Shown here in pieces: positions 1 to 7,059 of a DNA stretch of 10,765 bases. The translations under genes and the position numbers were made by a program. This DNA comes from an uncultured Burkholderiales bacterium (GTDB lineage: Bacteria; Pseudomonadota; Gammaproteobacteria; Burkholderiales; Burkholderiaceae_F), in NCBI GenBank assembly GCA_903871435.1, contig CAIQGU010000439.1, positions 1 to 10,765 on the forward strand. Direction: 5' to 3'. Position 1 is the stretch's first letter, and every line of letters begins with the position of its first letter. Under the pieces are notes generated by a model. The model was given only the letters and a program-made list of their open reading frames with translations, searched no databases and was not told the origin of the DNA.

Positions 1-833
1 CAGATGCCCGCCTGTTCGCAGGCAAAAAAACTGCCCGTGCGCCCGAATCCCACCGCGATCTCGTCGGCGATCAGGTGCACGCGGTACCGGTCGCACAAGG
101 CGCGCACTTCCCTCAGGAAGAGCGGATCGTGCATGGCCATGCCGGTTGCACACTGCACCAGGGGCTCGACGATCACGGCAGCTATGGCCCCGGCCCGCTC
201 TGCCAGCAGTCGGCCAATGTCGGCCGCCGCGCGGCGGGCTGGCGCCTCCGGACCTTCCCCGGCCGCTGCCAGGCGTGCATCCGGGCTGGCAGTGACGTGC
301 GCAGCGTGCAGGAGGCTGGAATAGACGTCGCGGAAAATCGGCACATCGGTCACGCCGAGCGCGCCCAGTGACTCGCCGTGATAGTCGCCGCGGATGCACA
401 CGAACTCGCGCTTGCCCGCCTGACCCGCGTTGCGCCAGGCGTGATGGCTCATCTTGAGCGCGATCTCCACGGCGGAAGCGCCATCGGAGCCATAAAAGCA
501 ATGGCCCAGGGCATTGCCGGTGAGCGCGGCGAGCCGCTCGGAGAGCTCCACCACGGGCGCATGGGTACAGCCGGCCAGCATGGCGTGCTCGAGCAGCCCC
601 ATCTGCTCGGTGATGGCAGCGGCGATGCGCGGATTGGCATGACCAAAGAGGTTCACCCACCAGGAACTGACCCCATCGAGCAGGCGATGCCCGTTGGTTT
701 CTATCAGCCAGGGCCCTTCGCCGCGCGCCAGTTCTATCAGTGGCACCTTCTCGTGGACCTGCATCTGGGTACACGGATGCCAGACCGCCCGCAGGCTGCG
801 GGCCTGCAGGGAATCCGACCCGAGGTCATTCAT
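1..833 (-). CDS. bioA: Adenosylmethionine-8-amino-7-oxononanoate aminotransferase, 5' part (3' end beyond window)
   Basis: PLP enzyme of biotin synthesis; it moves an amino group from S-adenosylmethionine to 7-keto-8-aminopelargonate (KAPA), giving DAPA, in the cytoplasm. The first 277 residues are visible, of about 430 usual for the family. Seen: the N-terminal WHPCTQM motif, the substrate-side SSWWVNLFGHANPRI, the PLP-phosphate-binding FYGSDGASAVEIALKM, RGDYHGESLGALGVTD, VIVEPLVQCATGMAMH and the cofactor-binding ADEIAVGFGRTGSFFACE. The Asp of the last motif should contact the PLP ring nitrogen. The catalytic lysine lies beyond the left edge. The ATG at 833 is chosen because GGAG (complement of 840-843) lies just upstream at good spacing and translation starts cleanly there; an ATG at 829 is in another frame. 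The frame is intact to the edge. It is transcribed away from glpK with 136 bases between them. No other bio gene is in the window. Confidence 0.93.
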   Translation of the reverse strand, partial: MNDLGSDSLQARSLRAVWHPCTQMQVHEKVPLIELARGEGPWLIETNGHRLLDGVSSWWVNLFGHANPRIAAAITEQMGLLEHAMLAGCTHAPVVELSERLAALTGNALGHCFYGSDGASAVEIALKMSHHAWRNAGQAGKREFVCIRGDYHGESLGALGVTDVPIFRDVYSSLLHAAHVTASPDARLAAAGEGPEAPARRAAADIGRLLAERAGAIAAVIVEPLVQCATGMAMHDPLFLREVRALCDRYRVHLIADEIAVGFGRTGSFFACEQAGI

Positions 834-969
834 GGAAATCTCCGGCAACAGCAATAAGGCAGGTCCCGATTATGCGGGTTGCGCGGCCGCCTTGCGCTGA
901 GCCTTGCGACTGGCCTTCTCCCGCGCTGGTACCCGCGCCGCGCGCTGCCATCGCGGACGTGGCGCGCTC

Positions 970-2481
970 CTACTGTACCCACTCCAGGCTGCGGCGAACC
1001 GCGCGTCGCCAGTCGTACAGCAGCGCGGCGCGCTGGTCCTCGCCCCACTGCGGCTCGAAAACCCGCTCGCTTTGCCAGAGCGCCGACAGCTCGCCGGTAT
1101 CGCTCCAGAAACCCACGGCCAGGCCCGCCAGAAATGCGGCACCCAGCGCCGTGGTCTCGATACAGCGCGGACGCACGACGGGCACGCCCAGCAGGTCGGC
1201 TTGCAATTGCATCAGCAGGTTGTTGGCGGATGCCCCGCCATCGACCCGCAGTTCGCTCAATTGGGCGCCGCCGGCGCGCAAGGCCTGGAGCAGTTCCGTG
1301 GACTGCAGCGCGATCGCCTCCAGCGCAGCGCGGGCAATATGCGCGCGTGTCGTGCCGCGCGTGAGGCCCAGCAGGCTGCCGCGCGCGTTCGGGTCCCAGT
1401 ACGGTGCGCCCAGCCCCGCAAAGGCGGGGACGAGGACCACGCCGCCGGTGTCGGGCACCTGCGCTGCCAGTGTTTCGATTTCGGCGGCCGAGCCGATGAT
1501 GCCCAGCCCGTCGCGCAACCATTGCACCACGGCGCCGCCGGCAAAGACACTTCCCTCGAGCAGATAGTTGCTCGTGCCGTCGGCCAGCCGCCACCCGACG
1601 GTTGCCAGCAGCCCCTTGCCCGGTTGGGGCGGTGTACTGCCCGTCTGCAGCAGCAGGAAACACCCGGTTCCGTAGGTGTTCTTGGCCATGCCCCGAGCGA
1701 AGCAGGCCTGCCCGAAGGTGGCCGCCTGCTGATCGCCGGCCATGCCGGCGATGGCGATCGGCGCACCGAACCACTCGGCCGAGGAATTGCCAACCACCCC
1801 GCTGGAGTCGACGATCCGCGGCAGCACGCCGGGCGGAATGCCAAACCACGCCAGCAACTGCGGGTCCCAGTCGAGGGACTGCAGGTTGAGCAGCTGGGTG
1901 CGCGAGGCATTGCTGACGTCGGTGGCATGCGCGGTTCCGCCCGTGAGCCGGGCGACCAGCCATGCATCCACGGTGCCCACGGCCAGCTCGCCGCGGTCCG
2001 CCCGCTGGCGTCCCTGCGGAACATGATCGAGCAGCCAGGCTATCTTGGTGGCGGAGAAGTAGGGATCGAGCAGGAGTCCGGAGCGCTGGCGGATGTCCGC
2101 TTCGAGGCCGCGCTCACGCAGGCGGGCGCAATCTGCCGCGGTGCGGCGGTCCTGCCAGACACTGGCGTTGGCCAGCGCGCGGCCCGAGGCGCGCTCCCAA
2201 AGCACCGTGGTTTCGCGCTGGTTGGCGATGCCGATGGCCGCCACATCCCGTGCGCTGGCGCCGGCCATGCGCAGGGCCTCCCTTGCGCAAGCCAACTGAC
2301 CCTGCCATATCTGCTCCGGATCGTGTTCCACCCAGCCGGGCTGCGGATAGTGCTGCGGCAGCTCGCGCTGGGCCATGGCCACCGTGCGACCCTGACGGTC
2401 GAAGACCAGGGCCCGCGAGCTCGTGGTGCCCTGGTCCAGGGCAAGCAGGTAGGGTCCTGGGGCAGTCCCGCTGGTTGTCAT
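970..2481 (-). CDS. glpK: Glycerol kinase (FGGY family), 503 aa
   Basis: Phosphorylates glycerol to sn-glycerol 3-phosphate with ATP. Full length for the family (about 500 aa). Seen: N-terminal phosphate-binding [16 protein letters not shown] (residues 13-28), [10 protein letters not shown] (50-59), [11 protein letters not shown] (85-95), the catalytic-base region [14 protein letters not shown] (Asp250), the FGGY-type [13 protein letters not shown] (265-277) and adenosine-pocket [17 protein letters not shown] (413-429). The start at 2481 is supported by GGAGA (complement of 2487-2491) five bases upstream; the open frame runs further up to 2688, but that extension resembles no family sequence. 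The loop before the catalytic Asp reads [15 protein letters not shown]. Compared from memory with the E. coli enzyme, the fructose-1,6-bisphosphate contact Arg236 aligns with Pro241, so FBP inhibition may be absent. No glycerol facilitator (glpF), dehydrogenase (glpD) or repressor (glpR) gene is in the window. Confidence 0.96.
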   Translation of the reverse strand: MTTSGTAPGPYLLALDQGTTSSRALVFDRQGRTVAMAQRELPQHYPQPGWVEHDPEQIWQGQLACAREALRMAGASARDVAAIGIANQRETTVLWERASGRALANASVWQDRRTAADCARLRERGLEADIRQRSGLLLDPYFSATKIAWLLDHVPQGRQRADRGELAVGTVDAWLVARLTGGTAHATDVSNASRTQLLNLQSLDWDPQLLAWFGIPPGVLPRIVDSSGVVGNSSAEWFGAPIAIAGMAGDQQAATFGQACFARGMAKNTYGTGCFLLLQTGSTPPQPGKGLLATVGWRLADGTSNYLLEGSVFAGGAVVQWLRDGLGIIGSAAEIETLAAQVPDTGGVVLVPAFAGLGAPYWDPNARGSLLGLTRGTTRAHIARAALEAIALQSTELLQALRAGGAQLSELRVDGGASANNLLMQLQADLLGVPVVRPRCIETTALGAAFLAGLAVGFWSDTGELSALWQSERVFEPQWGEDQRAALLYDWRRAVRRSLEWVQ

Positions 2482-2540
2482 GTGGGTCTCCAAGTGTGGC
2501 TCGGCCCGCAACCGCCCACGGAGACGGTGCAGGGGCTGCC

Positions 2541-2580
2541 GCTCGACCGGCCTAGCCGAGACCTGAGGGGCCGGTCGAGC
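2541..2580. repeat. Perfect 12-bp inverted repeat upstream of glpK
   Basis: Left arm GCTCGACCGGCC (2541-2552) and right arm GGCCGGTCGAGC (2569-2580) are exact reverse complements separated by 16 bases. It lies 60 bases upstream of the glpK start and 113 bases before the plus-strand gene at 2694. There is no T-tract after it on either strand, so a rho-independent terminator is unlikely. It could be a protein-binding dyad (operator) or an RNA hairpin in the glpK leader. The repeat itself is certain; its role is not known. Confidence 0.8.
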
Positions 2581-2693
2581 ACAAATAAGGCGTAAAGGTG
2601 CACGGTATTCCCCCGTTCGGATGATGCCCGGCTCCGATCTACTGCAAGCCTTGGGCGGCGCGCGGCGCGCACCCATTTCCTCGGGCAAGAGCC

Positions 2694-3050
2694 ATGCGCA
2701 TGCAAGTCAGCGAACAGGGTGACGAAGTCTTCATCGAACTCTCCGGTGTTGCCGGGCGCCACCAGCGCATCCTGCAGGCGCTTACCCAGGGTCCGCTGGC
2801 GGCCGGCCGCGACGAGGGCGGCAGCGCGGCGGCGCTGGAGACCGCGGATATCAGCGTGCGCGTCGGCGCAGACGAGATGCACATCCGCCTCAAGAGACGA
2901 TCGGGCCGTATCCTGGAAGCGCTCTCCATTTATCGTTACCTGCGACACCAACTGGTGGAACTGGGAAACACCCCGGCGCATGCCATCGGCATCGGGACTG
3001 CCGGCACCTCGACCGCCGGCGCTGCAAGCGCGGGCGTTGCAACCGCCTGA
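2694..3050 (+). CDS. Small uncharacterised protein, 118 aa
   Basis: I do not recognise the family. The first 95 residues look like a real folded protein: alternating [14 protein letters not shown] (5-18), helix-like [12 protein letters not shown] (21-32), beta-like [21 protein letters not shown] (two stretches within 51-71) and helix-like [18 protein letters not shown] (73-90). The last 20 residues (about 98-118) are low-complexity Gly/Ala/Thr. Third codon positions are strongly G/C like the neighbouring genes, which supports coding on this strand. It has no signal peptide, membrane segment or cysteine. The ribosome site is weak (GGGCAAGAG before the ATG); a second in-frame ATG at 2700 is an alternative start. 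It is divergent from glpK and converges on fadD with an 8-base gap and no clear terminator between them. A 194-codon open frame on the opposite strand over the same bases looks like a shadow. Confidence 0.65.
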   Translation: MRMQVSEQGDEVFIELSGVAGRHQRILQALTQGPLAAGRDEGGSAAALETADISVRVGADEMHIRLKRRSGRILEALSIYRYLRHQLVELGNTPAHAIGIGTAGTSTAGAASAGVATA

Positions 3051-3058
3051 CATCCTGC

Positions 3059-4747
3059 TCAAGCCTGCGCGCGCAATTCCCGCCGCAGGATCTTGCCCAC
3101 TGGAGACTTGGGCAGCTCGTCGCGAAATTCGATGATCCGCGGCCGCTTATAGCCGGCCAGGTTGTCGTGGCAGTAAGCCACCAGCGCCGACTCCTGCAGT
3201 GCCGCGTCCTTGCGCACCACGAACAGTTTCACGGCCTCGCCGGAGTGCTCGTCCGGGACGCCGATGACGGCGCATTCCATCACGCCGGGAAAAGCCGCCA
3301 CGACATCCTCGACCTCGTTGGGATAGACGTTGAACCCCGAGACCAGGATCATGTCCTTCTTGCGGTCGACGATGCGCGTATAGCCGTTTGCATCCATGAC
3401 TCCGATGTCGCCCGTGCGCAGGAAACCTTCCGCGGTCATCACCTTGGCCGTCTCGTCGGCGCGCTGCCAGTAACCCGCCATCACCTGCGGGCCGCGAATG
3501 GCAATTTCTCCGGGCGTTCCCGGCGGCAGGCGCCCGCCGCTGTCGTCGACGATGGCCACTTCGGTGGATGACACGGGCAGTCCGATGGTCCCGGTGTAGC
3601 GATCGGTGTCCGACGGATTGCAGGTGGCCAGCGGCGATGTTTCCGACAGGCCGTAGCCCTCGCAGATCGGGCAGCCAGTGAGCGCCAGCCAGCGCTCGGC
3701 GACCGCGCTCTGCACCGCCATGCCACCGCCACCGGACAGCACCAGCGCGGAAAAATCCAGGGTGCGGAATTCGGCGTTGTTGGCCAGCGCATTGAACAAG
3801 GTATTTACGGCGGGAAAGACATGGAACCGGACCCCGCGCAGCGCGGCCACCACCGAGGGGAAATCGCGCGGATTGGGAATGAGCACGCAGCGGCCGCCTC
3901 TGCGCATGGCCACGAGGGCGCAGCAGGTTAGCGCGTAGATGTGATAGAGCGGCAGGGCGGTGACGGTGACGATCTGCTCGCCGGGGGGCGCCTTGGCGTA
4001 CGCCGGTGCGTACCAGGCCTCGGCCTGGAGAATGTTGGCGATGAGGTTGCGGTGCAGCAGCATCGCGCCCTTGGCGACCCCGGTGGTGCCGCCCGTGTAT
4101 TGGAGCACGGCGACGTCGCGCGGCGTAAGCCCGACGGGCCGAAGCGCGCGGCCTTGCCCCTTTGCCAGAACATCGGCAAACCGCAGCGAAACTGCACGCA
4201 GGCGCGGATAGGGGCGTACCAGCTTCTTGACGTGCCGCACCACGAAGTTCACCACCCAGGCCTTCGGCACCGTGAACATTTCGCCCAGGGCGCAGATGAC
4301 GACGCGGCGCGTGGGCACCTCGTCCATGACCGCTTCTACCGTATGCGCGAAATTCTCCAGCACGAACAGCGTCTGCGCGCCCGAGTCTTTGAGCTGGAAG
4401 GCAAGCTCGTGCGGCGTGTACAGCGGATTGACATTGACCACGGTGGCGCCGGCCCGCAGCGCCCCGAAAAAGATGACCGGGAAGTGCAGGACATTGGGCA
4501 GCATGATGGCCACGCGCTCGCCCGGAACCACGCCCTCGGACTGCAGCCATGCCGCCACCGCGGCGCTGCGTCGGTCAAGCTCCGCGTAGCTGAGATCGAC
4601 ACCCATGCAGGTGTAGGCAATCTGCGCGGCGTTGGCGCGTAGAGAATCCTCCAGTATGGCCACCAGGGAGGGGTAGGCGTCGGCATTGATCTCGGCGGGC
4701 ACGCCGGGGGGATAGCTCTTGAGCCAGATGCGCTCTGCCAAATCCAT
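3059..4747 (-). CDS. fadD: Long-chain acyl-CoA synthetase (fatty acid-CoA ligase), 562 aa
   Basis: Activates free fatty acids to acyl-CoA through an acyl-adenylate, using ATP and CoA, at the inner face of the cytoplasmic membrane; entry step of beta-oxidation. Nearly the same length as E. coli FadD (561 aa) and similar along its whole length. Seen: VNVNPLYTPHELAFQLKDSG (104-123), the ATP/AMP-binding loop YTGGTTGVAKGAML (217-230), LPLYHIYALT (265-274), GYGLSETSP (364-372), LRTGDIGVMD (443-452), the fatty acyl-CoA synthetase signature DRKKDMILVSGFNVYPNEVE (461-480) and the C-terminal PKSPVGKILRREL with the adenylation lysine Lys552. The ATG at 4747 has a strong AGGAGA (complement of 4755-4760) seven bases upstream. 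It is the third gene leftward in the minus-strand group, 102 bases after the molybdoenzyme, and could share its transcript or have its own promoter in that gap. Confidence 0.95.
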   Translation of the reverse strand: MDLAERIWLKSYPPGVPAEINADAYPSLVAILEDSLRANAAQIAYTCMGVDLSYAELDRRSAAVAAWLQSEGVVPGERVAIMLPNVLHFPVIFFGALRAGATVVNVNPLYTPHELAFQLKDSGAQTLFVLENFAHTVEAVMDEVPTRRVVICALGEMFTVPKAWVVNFVVRHVKKLVRPYPRLRAVSLRFADVLAKGQGRALRPVGLTPRDVAVLQYTGGTTGVAKGAMLLHRNLIANILQAEAWYAPAYAKAPPGEQIVTVTALPLYHIYALTCCALVAMRRGGRCVLIPNPRDFPSVVAALRGVRFHVFPAVNTLFNALANNAEFRTLDFSALVLSGGGGMAVQSAVAERWLALTGCPICEGYGLSETSPLATCNPSDTDRYTGTIGLPVSSTEVAIVDDSGGRLPPGTPGEIAIRGPQVMAGYWQRADETAKVMTAEGFLRTGDIGVMDANGYTRIVDRKKDMILVSGFNVYPNEVEDVVAAFPGVMECAVIGVPDEHSGEAVKLFVVRKDAALQESALVAYCHDNLAGYKRPRIIEFRDELPKSPVGKILRRELRAQA

Positions 4748-4771
4748 GCAATCGTCTCCTGGGAGCGCGCC

Positions 4772-4794
4772 GGGATTCTTGGATCCCGTTTTTT
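4772..4794 (+). terminator. Short hairpin plus T-run, weak terminator-like
   Basis: GGGAT (4772-4776) pairs with ATCCC (4783-4787) across a 6-base loop, followed by a run of six T at 4789-4794. This has the form of a small rho-independent terminator reading rightward, but both flanking genes are read leftward and no plus-strand gene precedes it. It may stop antisense transcription or be chance. The stem is only 5 bp. Confidence 0.2.
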
Positions 4795-4849
4795 CCGTCG
4801 CTGGCCGGTACTACGGCAGCCCGCGTCAGCCCGCGGCGGGCGCTGCGCT

Positions 4850-7000
4850 CTAGGCCGATGATACGCGGGCTGTACCGGAGCCCGCCATGCGCACCTCCAC
4901 GAGGCAATCGTAGAAGGTGGCCCCCCCGCCCAGGTCGGTCAGGCGCTGACTGGTGACTTCATTGGCATTCTTGCCATCGGCAGCGAGCTTCTTCCACCAG
5001 ATGGACAGTGCCACCACCACCCCGGGACGGGCCTTTTCGCTCACTCGGGCGCGCAGCATGAAGGAGCCGCGGTCGTTGAATACCTCCACCCGGTCGCCCT
5101 CGACGATGCCGCGCGCGGCCGCATCCTGGGGGTGGAGCTCCAGGTGCGGTTCCCCCTCGGTGTCCCGCAGGCTCACGACATTGACGAAGCTTGAGTTGAG
5201 AAAATTGCGCGCCGGCGGGGAAATTATGGCCAGCGGAAAACGCGCGGCCAGTTCCGGGCTGCTCTGCATGCTCTCAAACGGCGCAATGAAATCGGGCAGC
5301 GGATCGTGGCCCTGGGCGGCAAGGCGTTCCGATGTGAATTCGCAGCGGCCGCTGGGCGTGGGGAATTTCCCTTCCGCGAACGGCGCATAGGGCTGGGGCA
5401 GGTCCAGGCGCTGCCAGCCGTCGCGGCGCAGCCGCTCCCAGTCATAAGGTGAGGCGCCGCACGAGTGGAAAGCGCTGGCAGCCAAGGACTCGTCGGTTTC
5501 CACAAAGCACGGGTCGTCAAATCCCATGCTCTGCGCCAGACGGCGGAATATCTCGGTATTCGGCAACGATTCACCCAACGGTGCTATGGCCGGATTGTTG
5601 GCGAGCTGGTACAGATGCCCGTACGACAGGTGGACATCCACGTGCTCGAGCTGAGTCGTGGCCGGCAGCACGATATCGGCATAGTCCGCCGTGTCCGTCT
5701 GGAAATGCTCGAGGACGACGGTGAACAGGTCATCGCGCGCGAAGCCGCGCGCTACCTCCCCCGACTGCGGCGCTACCGCTACCGGATTGCTGTTGTAGAC
5801 GATGACGGCTTCGACGGCCGGCGCGGCGTGCAGCAGAGCGTCGCCGATGGCGCTCATGTTGAGCGTGCGCGGCGTGCGGCCGGCCAGCAGGTCCGGCCGT
5901 TCCAAGGCTTCATGGTTGACCTGGAAGGTGCCGCTGCTCGACAACAGCAAGCCGCCGGCTGGGTCGCGCCAGTGGCCCGCCAGCGCCGGGAGGCAAGCAA
6001 TTGCCCGCACGGCGTTGCCACCACCGCGCGTGCGCTGAATGCCGTAATTGAGCCGTATGGCCGTGGGGCGAATCTGCCAGTAGTCGTGCGCGAGCCGTTC
6101 TATCGTGCCGGCGCCGATGCCGCAGATGTGGGCGACGCGCTCGGGATCGTAGGCAAGCGCCCGCTCCGCCAGGGCAGCAAAGCCCAGGGTGTAGCGCTCG
6201 ATGTAGTCGCGATCGAGCCAGCCTTCCCGGATGAGCACATGCATGATGCCAAAGGCCAGCGCCCCATCGGTACCCGGCAACGGTGCGATGTGTTCATGGC
6301 AGCGCTCGGCGGTGAGCGAACGGTAGGGGTCGATGGCGATGAGGCGGGCGCCGCGGCGTTTGGCCTCCTGGGCGCGGCTCCACAGGTGTAGGTTGGAACC
6401 CACGGCATTGGTGCCCCAGAAGATGATCTGCCGGCTGTTTTCGAATTGTTCCATGTCCATACCGACGCTGGCTCCCAGCGTATGGCGCAGGCCCTGGCTG
6501 CCGGCCTCAGAGCATATGGTGCGATCCAGGCGGCTCGCCCCCAGCTTGTTGAAGAAGCGCTGGGCCATGGATTCGCCCTGCACCAGCCCCATGGTTCCCG
6601 CATAGCTGTAGGGCAGTATGGCTTCAGGGTTGCGCGACGCAATGGCGCCCAGACGCTGCGCGATTTCGTCGAGGGCACGGTCCCAACTCACTGGCTCGAA
6701 GCGGCCGGCTCCCTTGCGGCCGATGCGCCGCAGCGGGGTGAGAACACGGTCGGCGTGATAGGTGCGTTCCAGGTAGCGGCTGACCTTGGTACAGAGCGCG
6801 CCCCCGGTGGGGGGATGGTGCGGATCGCCGGCAATCTTGATAGCGATGCGGCGCTCGCCGTGGCGTTCCACCGTGACCTGCATGGCGCAGGTGTCGGGGC
6901 AATCGTGGGGACAGGCCGCCTGGACGATTTCTCGTGGGATATCCGGCTGCCGTGCCGCCGCATCCCCGCCCGCCAAAGGCTCACGTTCGCCCGGATTCAT
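4850..7000 (-). CDS. Cytoplasmic molybdopterin oxidoreductase (DMSO reductase superfamily), 716 aa
   Basis: Mo/W-bis-PGD enzyme of the formate dehydrogenase/nitrate reductase/DMSO reductase superfamily; substrate unknown. An N-terminal [4Fe-4S] motif is formed by Cys30, Cys34 and Cys38 (CPHDCPDTCAM) and Cys70 (GGALCTKVSRYLERTYH). Cys163 in TICSEAGSQGL sits where NapA and formate dehydrogenases carry their Mo ligand Cys/Sec, so Cys ligation is likely (inference). IIFWGTNAVGSNLHLW and LIAIDPYRS are cofactor-binding core motifs. The C-terminal dinucleotide-binding domain (about 588-716) ends with NEVTSQRLTDLGGGATFYD. There is no twin-arginine signal or membrane segment, so it should be cytoplasmic. 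The start at 7000 is fixed by GGAGGG (complement of 7006-7011) five bases upstream. The open frame continues to 8077 through the next gene, but that part is an out-of-frame shadow. It begins 59 bases after the flavoprotein stop, so an operon is likely. No dedicated small or membrane subunit is adjacent; the flavoprotein may supply or accept electrons. Confidence 0.9.
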   Translation of the reverse strand: MNPGEREPLAGGDAAARQPDIPREIVQAACPHDCPDTCAMQVTVERHGERRIAIKIAGDPHHPPTGGALCTKVSRYLERTYHADRVLTPLRRIGRKGAGRFEPVSWDRALDEIAQRLGAIASRNPEAILPYSYAGTMGLVQGESMAQRFFNKLGASRLDRTICSEAGSQGLRHTLGASVGMDMEQFENSRQIIFWGTNAVGSNLHLWSRAQEAKRRGARLIAIDPYRSLTAERCHEHIAPLPGTDGALAFGIMHVLIREGWLDRDYIERYTLGFAALAERALAYDPERVAHICGIGAGTIERLAHDYWQIRPTAIRLNYGIQRTRGGGNAVRAIACLPALAGHWRDPAGGLLLSSSGTFQVNHEALERPDLLAGRTPRTLNMSAIGDALLHAAPAVEAVIVYNSNPVAVAPQSGEVARGFARDDLFTVVLEHFQTDTADYADIVLPATTQLEHVDVHLSYGHLYQLANNPAIAPLGESLPNTEIFRRLAQSMGFDDPCFVETDESLAASAFHSCGASPYDWERLRRDGWQRLDLPQPYAPFAEGKFPTPSGRCEFTSERLAAQGHDPLPDFIAPFESMQSSPELAARFPLAIISPPARNFLNSSFVNVVSLRDTEGEPHLELHPQDAAARGIVEGDRVEVFNDRGSFMLRARVSEKARPGVVVALSIWWKKLAADGKNANEVTSQRLTDLGGGATFYDCLVEVRMAGSGTARVSSA

Positions 7001-7034
7001 AGCCACCCTCCGCGAATTGCCTGCGTCATTATCT

Positions 7035-7058
7035 ACCAGAGCTTGTACCAGAGCTCGT
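7035..7058. repeat. 12-bp tandem direct repeat in the intergenic gap
   Basis: ACCAGAGCTTGT (7035-7046) is followed at once by ACCAGAGCTCGT (7047-7058), with one mismatch. It fills part of the 59-base gap between the flavoprotein stop and the molybdoenzyme start. Function unknown; it may be a recent slippage duplication or a paired site. Confidence 0.6.
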
Positions 7059-7059
7059 A

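Noticed and set aside
870..1142. Minus-strand frame ending in a Lys/Ala-rich tail between glpK and bioA
   Set aside because: Most of it is a shadow of the glpK 3' end; the basic tail alone is too short to support a gene.
904..2595. Long plus-strand open frame of 563 codons opposite glpK
   Set aside because: It lies entirely antisense to a clear glycerol kinase gene and its translation has no family motifs; long antisense frames are common in GC-rich genes.
2478..3062. Minus-strand open frame of 194 codons over the small gene
   Set aside because: Residue patterning is less protein-like than the plus-strand 118-residue product, and the frame runs through the inverted repeat and into the glpK start.
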